This document shows, piece by piece, positions 34,980-43,162 of a stretch of DNA of 64,000 bases. The notes under the pieces are model-generated. The model was not told the origin of the DNA. It saw only the letters and a program-made list of their open reading frames with translations, and did not search any database. Numbering within the stretch: the first letter of the stretch is position 1; every line of letters begins with the position of its first letter. A program made the position numbers and the translations under genes. The DNA comes from Fibrobacter sp. GTDB lineage: Bacteria; Fibrobacterota; Fibrobacteria; Fibrobacterales; Fibrobacteraceae. The DNA is taken from the NCBI GenBank assembly GCA_024398815.1, contig JAKSIL010000013.1:25145-89144 (forward strand). Reading direction: 5' to 3'.

Positions 34980-36611
34980 ATGAAGGGAATAAAAGAACTT
35001 CTTGTTTTATCGTCGCTTTCTTTGTTGAGTGTTTCTGCGCTGGCAGATCCTCCTGCGAATTTCAGTGGCTGGGAACTTGTTTTCGAAGACAATTTTGACG
35101 GGAATGAACTTGACCAAACCAAGTGGAATCCGACATATAACTGGGGCAATACCCATAACCATCGCGCCTATTGCGACCCGGCGAACGTCCTTGTCGAAGA
35201 TGGCAAGTTGAGGCTCAAGGGTGAACACAAGAAGCACCCAAAGGCTCCGGCGACTGCAAAATTCAACAACAAGGAAATTCCGGTCGATTACACTTCGGGT
35301 GCCATCGATACGAAGAATCATTTCGAATTCAAGTATGGTTATCTTGAAGGCCGTTTCAAGGCTCCTTCGCAGTCCGGCACCTGGCCTGCGTTCTGGACGC
35401 TCCAAGATGGCTGGCCTCCGGAAATTGACGTCCTTGAAATCCCGGCATCGAGAAAACAGCACCATTACTACTTGCATTACACGGATCCGAGCTGGTATTC
35501 CAGTCATGGTTCCGCATGGGATCACGAAGCTTCGTTTGGCGGCCACAAGGACGATAACGTAGACCGTTCTGCGGGTTTCCACAACTACGCTGTGGAGTGG
35601 GACGAAGGTACGCTGAGTTTCTACTTCGACGACAAAAAATTCGCGAGCTACAACAGGCCTACCGAAATTAAGCAGCTGAGTAAACAGTACATCATCGTCA
35701 ACTTGGCGATTGGTGGCTGGGCTGGCGATGATATTGACATCAATGAAAAGAATATCGCTTACTTCGAGTCCGATTGGGTTCGCGTATGGCAAGCGAAACC
35801 GGCGAAACCCGATACCGTGCGCATCTATTCCATGGCCTTTGGAACTTGTATGCAACCGAGCGACGAAGGAAAACTTGTGCTTGGGGATTGCGACAGCGAC
35901 AATGCCGTTGCGACGATTGTCCCGCTCAGCTCTACTACGTATCGCATAAATTTCGGTGACGAATCTTTGGATACTCCGAATGAATCGACAGATGCCGGTA
36001 TAACTATGGGCGTGTACGAATGGAATGGCGGCAGTCACCAGAAGGTCGTCATGGAAAAACAGTCCGGATACGAAGGCACCGTGGTCCGCATGAAAATGCA
36101 GCACAGCGATTTGTACCTGCGTGCCACTACGGACAGCGAACGCGTTGTGCAGAGCTGGGCCGACGACTGGGAATGGAACCAGATGTGGCGCCTCTTGAAG
36201 GCGACAGATGAAATTCCTGAGAAAGCCTCGAAGGACTCCGTGAAAGCGGATTCTACGGTCAAGGATGCGGAGTCTTCGGATTCTTCCAAAAAAGACGATT
36301 CCAAGAAGGATGACGGCAAAAAGGACGATAAGAAAGACGATTCCTCGAAGACTGAAATTTCAGGAATGTTCAATGGTGTGAACGTGTTTGCCAGTTCCGC
36401 CCAGTATAAGGCAGGAACGTTGTTCGTGGAATGCGGAAGCAAGTTCAAGGGCGGGACGCTCGTGCGCGTGTTGAATGTCCGTGGCCGTGAAGTGGCCCGT
36501 GTGCGTTCGCCGCATGCGTCTGCTATTGACGTTCGCAGTTTGCCGGCTGGCGTTTACCAGGTGGTCGTGGGCGAAGGCCGTAATGTCGATTTGCTCAGAT
36601 TTATGAAGTAA
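34980..36611 (+). CDS. Secreted GH16 beta-glucanase (laminarinase/lichenase-like)
   Basis: 543 residues from the ATG at 34980 (signal peptide ending SVSALA-DPP). The GH16 catalytic domain spans about 25-275: FEDNFDGNELDQTKWN, LEGRFKAPSQSGTWPAFW and the active-site motif EIDVLE with Glu148 (nucleophile), Asp150 and Glu153 (acid/base). It should cleave beta-1,3- or mixed-linked glucans. A beta-trefoil-like region (about 280-420, FGTCMQPSDEGKLVLGDCDS, WNQMWRL) may bind carbohydrate. A Lys/Asp/Ser-rich linker (about 425-465) leads to a C-terminal beta-domain (VRVLNVRGREVARV, LPAGVYQVVVG) similar to the tail of the CE6-like esterase, probably a sorting signal. Confidence 0.88.
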   Translation: MKGIKELLVLSSLSLLSVSALADPPANFSGWELVFEDNFDGNELDQTKWNPTYNWGNTHNHRAYCDPANVLVEDGKLRLKGEHKKHPKAPATAKFNNKEIPVDYTSGAIDTKNHFEFKYGYLEGRFKAPSQSGTWPAFWTLQDGWPPEIDVLEIPASRKQHHYYLHYTDPSWYSSHGSAWDHEASFGGHKDDNVDRSAGFHNYAVEWDEGTLSFYFDDKKFASYNRPTEIKQLSKQYIIVNLAIGGWAGDDIDINEKNIAYFESDWVRVWQAKPAKPDTVRIYSMAFGTCMQPSDEGKLVLGDCDSDNAVATIVPLSSTTYRINFGDESLDTPNESTDAGITMGVYEWNGGSHQKVVMEKQSGYEGTVVRMKMQHSDLYLRATTDSERVVQSWADDWEWNQMWRLLKATDEIPEKASKDSVKADSTVKDAESSDSSKKDDSKKDDGKKDDKKDDSSKTEISGMFNGVNVFASSAQYKAGTLFVECGSKFKGGTLVRVLNVRGREVARVRSPHASAIDVRSLPAGVYQVVVGEGRNVDLLRFMK

Positions 36612-36642
36612 AGTCGCGTTTGTCCGCGATAGCGATTCGCAA

Positions 36643-38499
36643 TCAATCCAAAGTCTTTATAAGGGAGTCGAGGCGTGCGGTGAAGTGCTCGGCTCCTTTT
36701 TCGCTTAGGTGGTCCGTATTATAGGCCATGTCGTTTGTGTAGTCGTGGTCGCCCATCTTGTTTTCGTCCATGAGTACGAAGTTGGGGTAAGTTTTTGAAA
36801 GGGCTGCGATTTCTTGAATGAGTCCTGGTGCTTCGCTTCTGCGGAGCCCGTAGCGACCGTAGGAACCTGTTGTCTTGTAAACAGGACTCATGGGGAAGAT
36901 GACGCCTATGACGGCAATGTCATTTTCGTTTGCTGTTTTGACGATGGACTTGAGCGATTCTAAGTTTTCTTCGTAGAGTTTCGGAGTCTTTTCTTTCCAG
37001 GTGCTGTCGCCGACGACGGCGTTTTCGTTGTCCCAGGCTCCTGTCTGCTCGCCCTTGAAACCGCGTGCTTCGATGTAGGTGCTTTTGAAAAAGTCCAGGT
37101 TGAATGCTGTGTGTGTGGCTTCTGCCAAGCCTTCCGGATAGACTCCATCCCAGAAGTCGTGGTTTTCGTCGTAAACGAACCCTGGGTACTGCTTGTATTC
37201 CGTATAAAAGAAGTTGTCGTAGGAATCTTCCTTGTTTCGCCACCACATGTCGATATCAAGCGCGACGACCACGTATTTCAAATGTTTGAGATGCTTTGCG
37301 AGGTAGTTCTTGAAAAGGTATTCGCTGACGAAAATGGAATTGGGAATGTTGGACAAGTTGATGGCGTCAAGGCTTTCGTCAAACTTTTTCGGAATGACGC
37401 CTGCCATGGATCTCGAGGAACCGACAACGGCGAGTTTTGAATCGCGGTGGTTCCATAGAATTTCCATGTTGTTCCTGAGGTAGAGCGCGTTTTCGCTGCC
37501 TCCGGATTTGTAGTACATGCCGGCGCTGTCCAAGTCCAGTAGTGCGGATGTTGAGGATTTGATGATGTCGGCTTCTGTCGTGTCGCGGGGCTCTCCGAAG
37601 AACGTGACGTTTGGAATGACGCCGAAAGCGAGGCGGAAACCGACGTAATCCGCGTAGGTGGACGAAGTGACCGTGTAGATGTCGCCGCGGCTGTAGGCCT
37701 TGATGGACTTCGGTTCGATGCGGTAGCTTCCGCCTTTTACAATGCGTTTGCCGAGTCCGTCGCTTTCGCGTGCGCCTGCGAAATTGACAAGTGTCGAGTC
37801 CTTGAAATTCGTGAACCAGTCATTGACCCATTCCAATGCGTTTCCGGCCATGTCGCAGACTTTTTGCGAATTGTCTGCTGTGCAGACTTCGTGAAGTTCA
37901 AAGTCGGAGTTATCTGCGTTCCAGGAATTTTCTGTGTCGAAGAATTGCTCAGCGGTAAATGCCCATTCTGCTTCGGTCGGGAGACGGAAGGCTTTTACAC
38001 TTGGGTCGAAATCGTAGTTCTTTAGAAGAATGCAGTGGCCTTCGCTGTCGAATTCTGCGGCGGTGTATGTGTAGGCGGTGTCGCCTTCGTTTGATTCTGC
38101 CTTGGATTTTGCGTTTGCGAAAAGTACGGCGTCAAAGAATGTGACATTGGTAATGGGGAAGTTGTCGCCTTTGCAATCTTTAGCAAAGTCTGCGTCAATG
38201 ACTTCTTTGAATTCTCCGCAGGTCACTTCGTGCTTGCCGATGTAGAAATCGTAGTCCAGCTCCACCTTCATTTGTGGCTTTTCATCGGTACGAGCGGCTT
38301 TCTCGTTCGTTCCGAGAGCTACGCTTTTGTTGTCATTGTCAAATAAGGCGAAACCTTCAAGGGTTTCTTTAGAGGTCTCGTCTTTTGGCGGGTTGTCTTC
38401 GCCTGGCGTAGAACTTGAGCTGGAGTTTGTGCAGCCTGCGAGAAGGGCGAACAAAGCACTCGCTCCAAGAAAAAGAAATCTTGAATATGCGCTCTTCAT
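36643..38499 (-). CDS. Two-module lipoprotein: FGE-sulfatase-like + SGNH-like (same family as 2707-5415)
   Basis: 618 residues. The lipoprotein signal ends ALLAGC (Cys23) and is followed by a Ser-rich linker. The FGE-like domain (about 60-305) has IGKHEVTCGEF, FRLPTEAEWAF, VCDMAGNALEWVNDW and YVGFRLAFG, again without FGE catalytic cysteines. The SGNH-like domain (about 330-615) has VVGSSRSMAG (Ser362) and NTDHLS (Asp596-His597), aligning to GNSH and DYDHLN of the 902-residue paralogue. The central TolB-like propeller of that paralogue is missing. Downstream of rlmI on the same strand, 43 nt away. The function is unknown. Confidence 0.7.
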   Translation of the reverse strand: MKSAYSRFLFLGASALFALLAGCTNSSSSSTPGEDNPPKDETSKETLEGFALFDNDNKSVALGTNEKAARTDEKPQMKVELDYDFYIGKHEVTCGEFKEVIDADFAKDCKGDNFPITNVTFFDAVLFANAKSKAESNEGDTAYTYTAAEFDSEGHCILLKNYDFDPSVKAFRLPTEAEWAFTAEQFFDTENSWNADNSDFELHEVCTADNSQKVCDMAGNALEWVNDWFTNFKDSTLVNFAGARESDGLGKRIVKGGSYRIEPKSIKAYSRGDIYTVTSSTYADYVGFRLAFGVIPNVTFFGEPRDTTEADIIKSSTSALLDLDSAGMYYKSGGSENALYLRNNMEILWNHRDSKLAVVGSSRSMAGVIPKKFDESLDAINLSNIPNSIFVSEYLFKNYLAKHLKHLKYVVVALDIDMWWRNKEDSYDNFFYTEYKQYPGFVYDENHDFWDGVYPEGLAEATHTAFNLDFFKSTYIEARGFKGEQTGAWDNENAVVGDSTWKEKTPKLYEENLESLKSIVKTANENDIAVIGVIFPMSPVYKTTGSYGRYGLRRSEAPGLIQEIAALSKTYPNFVLMDENKMGDHDYTNDMAYNTDHLSEKGAEHFTARLDSLIKTLD

Positions 38500-38542
38500 G
38501 TTCGTGCCCTTCTGAAACGAAACCGCTTGGAATTTGCGAATT

Positions 38543-39745
38543 TTAGATGACTTGCAGCAAAAGGCCCTTGAGGTACTGGCCTTCGGGGAAGGCCGTATTC
38601 ACAGGGTGGTCTGCGGGTTGGCCGAAGCGTTCAATGATTTGAACGCGCCGATGGGCATCGGCGGCGGCATCCGCGATAATCTTCTGGAACAAGTCCATTT
38701 CCATGAGCCCGGAGCAACTGAACGTTGCGAGCATGCCGCCTTCGGCCAGAAGTTTCATCGCAAGCAGGTTGATGTCCTTGTAACCGCGACAGCCCTTCTG
38801 TAGGTTGTCCTTGCTTTCCACGAACTTCGGAGGGTCCAGCACGATGAAGTCGAATGTTTCCGCTTTGTCGCGGCACTTGCGCAAGTACTGGAAAACGTCC
38901 GCTTCCACGTGTGTTGCCTTTGCTGTCGCGAGCTTGTTCCGCATGATGCCTTCCTTTGCAAGCTTCAGGGCATCCTTGGAAACGTCTACTTGATAAACGT
39001 GGTCGCAACCGCCGCGCAGTGCGTAAAGTCCGAAACCGCCCGTATAGCAGAAGCAGTTGAGCATCTTTTTTCCGGCAGCGAGTTCACCGATGCGTCGGCG
39101 AGCGTCGCGCTGGTCCAGATAGTAGCCCGTCTTGTGACCGTTCTTCACATCGATGGGGAACAAAATTCCATTCTCATTGATAATCACAGGTTCGTCTGGG
39201 ACTTCGCCGAATACGGTTCCTGTGCGGAGCGGAAGTCCTTCCTTTTGACGTACATCGGAATCGCAGCGCTCGTAGATGCCGCGGCAGCCCGTCTTTTCGG
39301 CGAGCAGTTCGTAAATCACCTGGCGGTTCACTTCGGCGCCTGCGGCAAGGATTTCCACCGAGTAGATGTCGGCGTACTTGTCGATGATGCAGCCCGGAAT
39401 GCCGTCGTTTTCAGCGTTAATCAGGCGGAATGCAATTTCCTTGTTCGCGATGTCGAAGCCGCGGCTCTTGCGGGCAGCAATGGCGCGGTCCAGAATGTCG
39501 CTGAAAAAGTCGCGGTCAATCTGAATATTTTTTCCTTCGCTTCCGAAAGTCCAGAAACGCCCGCGAATCTGGGACTTTGGCGAGTAGGCGGCAAGACCCA
39601 GGAAATCGCTGTGGTAGCTGTAAACTTCAACGACGTCCCCTAACTTGGGGTCGCCAACAACTTCATCGATAGCTCCGCTGAAAATCCACGGATGGTAGCG
39701 GAGTGCGGACTTTTCGCGTCCGGCTTTCAAGGTAATCGCTTTCAT
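38543..39745 (-). CDS. rlmI: 23S rRNA m5C methyltransferase RlmI-like
   Basis: 400 residues. N-terminal PUA-like domain (LKAGREKSALRYHPWIFSGA), then a class I SAM methyltransferase: LNCFCYTGGFGLYAL (motif I), VDVSKDALKLAKE, FDFIVLDPPKF (motif IV) and FSCSGLM with the Cys expected for the RlmI/RlmK group. It methylates C1962 of 23S rRNA in E. coli. GHKTGYYLDQRDAR is the family's signature just before motif I. A TATATT box ends 7 nt before the ATG (39753-39758). Confidence 0.88.
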   Translation of the reverse strand: MKAITLKAGREKSALRYHPWIFSGAIDEVVGDPKLGDVVEVYSYHSDFLGLAAYSPKSQIRGRFWTFGSEGKNIQIDRDFFSDILDRAIAARKSRGFDIANKEIAFRLINAENDGIPGCIIDKYADIYSVEILAAGAEVNRQVIYELLAEKTGCRGIYERCDSDVRQKEGLPLRTGTVFGEVPDEPVIINENGILFPIDVKNGHKTGYYLDQRDARRRIGELAAGKKMLNCFCYTGGFGLYALRGGCDHVYQVDVSKDALKLAKEGIMRNKLATAKATHVEADVFQYLRKCRDKAETFDFIVLDPPKFVESKDNLQKGCRGYKDINLLAMKLLAEGGMLATFSCSGLMEMDLFQKIIADAAADAHRRVQIIERFGQPADHPVNTAFPEGQYLKGLLLQVI

Positions 39746-39785
39746 GTGTGGAAATATAGAAATTTCAATTTTCTATTTTTAGGGC

Positions 39786-40214
39786 ATGTTTGAATCTCTT
39801 TTTAACAAGTACCCGTTTTTCCGTACGATTCCCGCCATCCTTTGCATGGCAATTATCTTCAAGCTTTCTTCCATGACCGGCGACGACCTCAAGGATTTCC
39901 CGCATGTGTGGGATAAACTCGCACACACCTGTGAATATGCGACTCTTTGCGGTTGCTTTGCCATGTGGTGGACTCGCAACGAATGGTCCAAACGCCAGTG
40001 GCTGCGCGTGCTTGTTGTCGTTGGACTTACGCTTGCCTACGGTTGCACTGATGAATTCCACCAGCGTTTTGTGGAGGGGCGCAGTTGCGATGCCATGGAC
40101 CTTGTTGCAGATACCATCGGCGGCCTTATTGGCGGAACGGTGTATGCACTGATTTGCAAACTTTTGAACAAGTTTGATCCGGTGCCACCCGATTCGCCAA
40201 AAGAAGAAAACTAG
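39786..40214 (+). CDS. VanZ-like membrane protein
   Basis: 142 residues, four hydrophobic segments. The VanZ-like pattern is present: VWDKLAHTCEYATL, then YGCTDEFHQRFVEGR with MDLVADTIGGLIGG. VanZ confers low-level teicoplanin resistance in enterococci; most homologues are uncharacterised envelope proteins. TATTTT ends 6 nt before the ATG. The 3' end overlaps the convergent murB by 4 bp. Confidence 0.8.
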   Translation: MFESLFNKYPFFRTIPAILCMAIIFKLSSMTGDDLKDFPHVWDKLAHTCEYATLCGCFAMWWTRNEWSKRQWLRVLVVVGLTLAYGCTDEFHQRFVEGRSCDAMDLVADTIGGLIGGTVYALICKLLNKFDPVPPDSPKEEN

Positions 40215-41131
40215 AACTCGCCGAGCAGTATGATTTCGCGTTGCAGATGAATGTTGAATTTGTCTGCAACTTTTTTTTGCACGAATTCGCTTAAAGCCTT
40301 GATGTCGCTTGCGGTGGCGCCGCCGGTGTTCACGATGAAGTTCGCATGTACTTGGCTTACTTCGGCACCACCGATGCGATAGCCTTTTAAGCCGGCCTGT
40401 TCTATGTAGTAGCCGGGGGCGATTTGTGCCGGAGTTTCTGCAGCGCCTGCGGCGAGACGTTTGAAGGTGGAACCTGCGTTCGGCATGTTGAGAGGCTGCG
40501 ACTTGCGACGCTTTTCCATGCATTCCTGCATTTCGCTTTCGAGGTCTGCCGATGTCTTGCCGAGGCTTGCTGCCGGCGTCAACTGGAACGTAGCAGAAAG
40601 AATGACTTCGGCGCGGTTTGCCGCCAATTCCTGAAATAGGCTGTGGCGATAACCGAACTTGCATTCGCCGGCGGCTCTTGTGTGCAGATTTCCTACGGCA
40701 TCCATCGAAACGACTTCCACGCAGCCGTTGCAGATTTCCTGGCCATAGGCGCCTGCGTTCATGTAGATGGCGCCTCCAAGGCTTCCGGGGATGCCCGCCA
40801 GTTTATGAATGTCCGCATAGCCCTGGTTTATGCAGAATCTTGCAAAACGGGCGAGAGGCGTTGCTGCCCCTACGCGAAATTTTCCGTTTCCTAAATCTTT
40901 GATTTCCGAAAACGACTTGCCGAGCTGGATGATGAATCCGTCGAACCCTTTGTCAGAGACGAGTAGATTCGTTCCCTTGCCAAGCAAAAAGCAGGGAAGT
41001 CCCGTTCTCTGGGCCTTCTGGTGGATTTCGACCAGCTCGCTTTCGCTTTCTACTTTCGCAAAAAACTTGGCAGGGCCTCCGACCTTGAAGGACGTGTGCG
41101 CACTCATGAATTCGTTTTCAAGAATTTCCAT
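40211..41131 (-). CDS. murB: UDP-N-acetylenolpyruvoylglucosamine reductase
   Basis: 306 residues from the ATG at 41131 (MEILENE); a longer frame to 41170 would cross the promoter. MurB reduces UDP-GlcNAc-enolpyruvate to UDP-MurNAc (NADPH, FAD). Motifs: MSAHTSFKVGGPAKFF, LGKGTNLLVSDKGFDG, GIPGSLGGAIYMNAGAYGQE, FGYRHSLFQ and the proton-donor Ser in AGSTFKR. TATATT on the minus strand (41138-41143) ends 6 nt before the start, back to back with the promoter of the divergent TOPRIM gene. Confidence 0.93.
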   Translation of the reverse strand: MEILENEFMSAHTSFKVGGPAKFFAKVESESELVEIHQKAQRTGLPCFLLGKGTNLLVSDKGFDGFIIQLGKSFSEIKDLGNGKFRVGAATPLARFARFCINQGYADIHKLAGIPGSLGGAIYMNAGAYGQEICNGCVEVVSMDAVGNLHTRAAGECKFGYRHSLFQELAANRAEVILSATFQLTPAASLGKTSADLESEMQECMEKRRKSQPLNMPNAGSTFKRLAAGAAETPAQIAPGYYIEQAGLKGYRIGGAEVSQVHANFIVNTGGATASDIKALSEFVQKKVADKFNIHLQREIILLGEF

Positions 41132-41163
41132 GCGGTAAATATAATTATATATTGTTGGCATAA
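41132..41163. promoter_or_regulatory. Compact divergent promoter between murB and the CHC2-TOPRIM gene
   Basis: Only 32 bp separate the two start codons. The interval contains TATATT on the minus strand (41138-41143, 6 nt from the murB ATG), TATAAT on the plus strand (41140-41145) and TATATT on the plus strand (41148-41153, 10 nt from the other ATG). The -10 boxes overlap, so the -35 regions must lie inside the opposing genes, and both transcripts would have minimal leaders. Confidence 0.5.
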
Positions 41164-42273
41164 ATGACACATGAAGAACTGAAACAATTCAAGGCATCGC
41201 TTTCGATAACAGCCGTGGCTAGGTTGCTCGGTATTGAAGTCGTGCGTGGGCGTTGTCGCTGCCTGTTTCCTATGCGTCATGTGCATGGCGACCGAACTCC
41301 CTCGGTGTCTATTTCCGAGGAACGAGGAACGTACCGCTGCTGGGTCTGCGACGATGTCCGCGGTGATGTGATTTCGCTGGTGCAACTGGTGAAGAATTGC
41401 TCGTTTTTGGAAGCGCTTGAATTTCTGATGGGGGCTTTCCCATTTCTTGTCCCTCGCGGAGCCGTTGTTCCTGCGGCTGCGAACCGCTCTAAAACAGCGC
41501 CCTCGCATGCGACTAGTCCCGTTGAGGTTGTAAAATTGCCTCAGGAGCCGTTGCCCGAAGAAATCCCTGAAGAACTTGTTCCTGAACTTGAACGAAAACA
41601 GATAATTCTCTCCTTTTTGAAGATGCTTTCGCCGGTTGATAATACGCCGGCGGCGGCTTGGCTTGCCCGACGTCGCATTCATAAGCCAGTCTGGGATAAA
41701 ATGCTTCTGAGGACGATTGTCGATTACAAGGCGTTGAACGATAAACTCAAGGAAACATACAGCATAGAAGTGCTGAAGTACGTGGGGCTCTTCAACGATA
41801 AGGGAAATCTGCGCTACTACAAGCATCCTCTGATATTCCCGTACCTGGATTCCGGTCGCCGCGCTTGCTACTTCCAGTCCCGCGCACTGGACAAAAGCGT
41901 TGTCCCCAAGGAACTGAATCTACGAGGCACGGTTCCCTATCCGTACAATGTGTCGGCTCTCGATCAAAAGGCGGGCTGGATTTATTTGTGCGAAGGCGTT
42001 GTAGATACGCTGACTTTTTTGAACCAGAAAATAGATGCCGTCGGGATACCCGGTGTACGTTCGTTTAAAACGGAATGGATTCCGTTGTTCAAAAACAAGA
42101 ATGTGGTACTTTGTCTGGACAAGGACGAGGCTGGCCGCAGCGGTACCGAATACCTGAAAGAAGTCTTTGGACAGGCGGGTATAAGGACTGTTGTCCTTGG
42201 CGAAGGCCTTGAACATTTGAAAAATGCCATGAAAGAAGGCGAAGACGTGAACGACTGGTTCGTTCACAAATAA
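41164..42273 (+). CDS. CHC2 zinc-finger + TOPRIM protein (DnaG-like, short)
   Basis: 369 residues. The N-terminus is a CHC2-type zinc finger (CRCLFPMRH, HGDRTPSVSIS, YRCWVCDDVRGDVISLV). A central region (about 110-260) with IHKPVWDKML and LNLRGTVPYPYN resembles DnaG-like helicase-primase proteins of mobile elements. A TOPRIM domain follows, with the acidic residues of CEGVVDTLTF (Glu277) and LCLDKDEAGRSG (Asp319-Asp321). It is shorter than DnaG (about 600) and lacks the DnaB-interacting C-terminal domain. It may be a primase paralogue or a domesticated element protein; the flanking genes (murB, mtgA) are chromosomal housekeeping genes. Confidence 0.75.
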   Translation: MTHEELKQFKASLSITAVARLLGIEVVRGRCRCLFPMRHVHGDRTPSVSISEERGTYRCWVCDDVRGDVISLVQLVKNCSFLEALEFLMGAFPFLVPRGAVVPAAANRSKTAPSHATSPVEVVKLPQEPLPEEIPEELVPELERKQIILSFLKMLSPVDNTPAAAWLARRRIHKPVWDKMLLRTIVDYKALNDKLKETYSIEVLKYVGLFNDKGNLRYYKHPLIFPYLDSGRRACYFQSRALDKSVVPKELNLRGTVPYPYNVSALDQKAGWIYLCEGVVDTLTFLNQKIDAVGIPGVRSFKTEWIPLFKNKNVVLCLDKDEAGRSGTEYLKEVFGQAGIRTVVLGEGLEHLKNAMKEGEDVNDWFVHK

Positions 42274-42295
42274 ACTTTTATCTATTTTATCCTAT

Positions 42296-43162
42296 ATGAG
42301 TTGGCAAAAAATCAAGAGCGTGTGGCATTCTTTCAGGAACAGTCTGTTCGTGAAGATTTGCTCGTATATATACAGGTTCATCAATTTTTTGCTGAGAGTG
42401 GCTATACTCCTGCTGATTTTCTATTCGGCTGCATTTACCATCGCCGCCTCCATTGCCTTGTACAAGGGGTTTGTGTATGTCTACGACCTTTACGACAGTG
42501 TAGAAAACCTCAAGGATACCCAGCCGGAGATGAGCAAGTACATGGAGGCTCTCAAGGATTCCAACCCGGCGGCAGAGATTAAGCATACGTTCGTTCCGCT
42601 GGATTCCATCAGTTCGTATTTGCAAAAGGCCGTCATTGCAAGCGAAGACGCCGGCTTCTACTTCCATCCGGGATTCGATGTATACGCCATTGCCGAAGCC
42701 TTGAATGCGAATCGAATATCCGGAAAGACGAAGTTCGGCGGTTCCACTATCACGCAACAGTTGGCCAAGAATATGTTCCTGAGCGGAGAACGCTCCTGGG
42801 AACGCAAGTTCAAGGAATTGGCCTACGCCTTGCTCATGGAACATGAACTGGGCAAAGACCGTATTCTGGAACTCTATCTGAATTACGCTCAATGGGGCAA
42901 GAATATTTTCGGATGCCAGGAAGCCTGCCGCGCCTACTACAAAAAAGATTGCTACAAACTGAGCATTGACCAGGCCATCAATTTGGCGGCCATGTTGGCA
43001 AGCCCGAGCAAACACCATCCCAACATGCGTGAAAGCCAGTTCATGGCCAAGCGCCGTGCTGTCATCTACCAGAACATGTTCCCCAAGAAGGACAGTGTGC
43101 TGGTTGATTCCTTAAGGCAGCTGATGGCGCCCACGTCGCCTGTTGAAAAACCGGCTAAGTAG
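42296..43162 (+). CDS. mtgA: Monofunctional peptidoglycan glycosyltransferase (GT51)
   Basis: 288 residues. One membrane anchor (about 28-55), then a GT51 domain: IASEDAGFYFHPGFD (catalytic Glu), FGGSTITQQLAKNMFL, ERKFKELAYALLMEHEL, RILELYLNYAQWGKNIFG. It polymerises lipid II into glycan strands; there is no transpeptidase domain. TATTTT ends 7 nt before the ATG (42283-42288) and there is no Shine-Dalgarno sequence. The 3' end overlaps the convergent PilB-like gene by 8 bp. Confidence 0.9.
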   Translation: MSWQKIKSVWHSFRNSLFVKICSYIYRFINFLLRVAILLLIFYSAAFTIAASIALYKGFVYVYDLYDSVENLKDTQPEMSKYMEALKDSNPAAEIKHTFVPLDSISSYLQKAVIASEDAGFYFHPGFDVYAIAEALNANRISGKTKFGGSTITQQLAKNMFLSGERSWERKFKELAYALLMEHELGKDRILELYLNYAQWGKNIFGCQEACRAYYKKDCYKLSIDQAINLAAMLASPSKHHPNMRESQFMAKRRAVIYQNMFPKKDSVLVDSLRQLMAPTSPVEKPAK

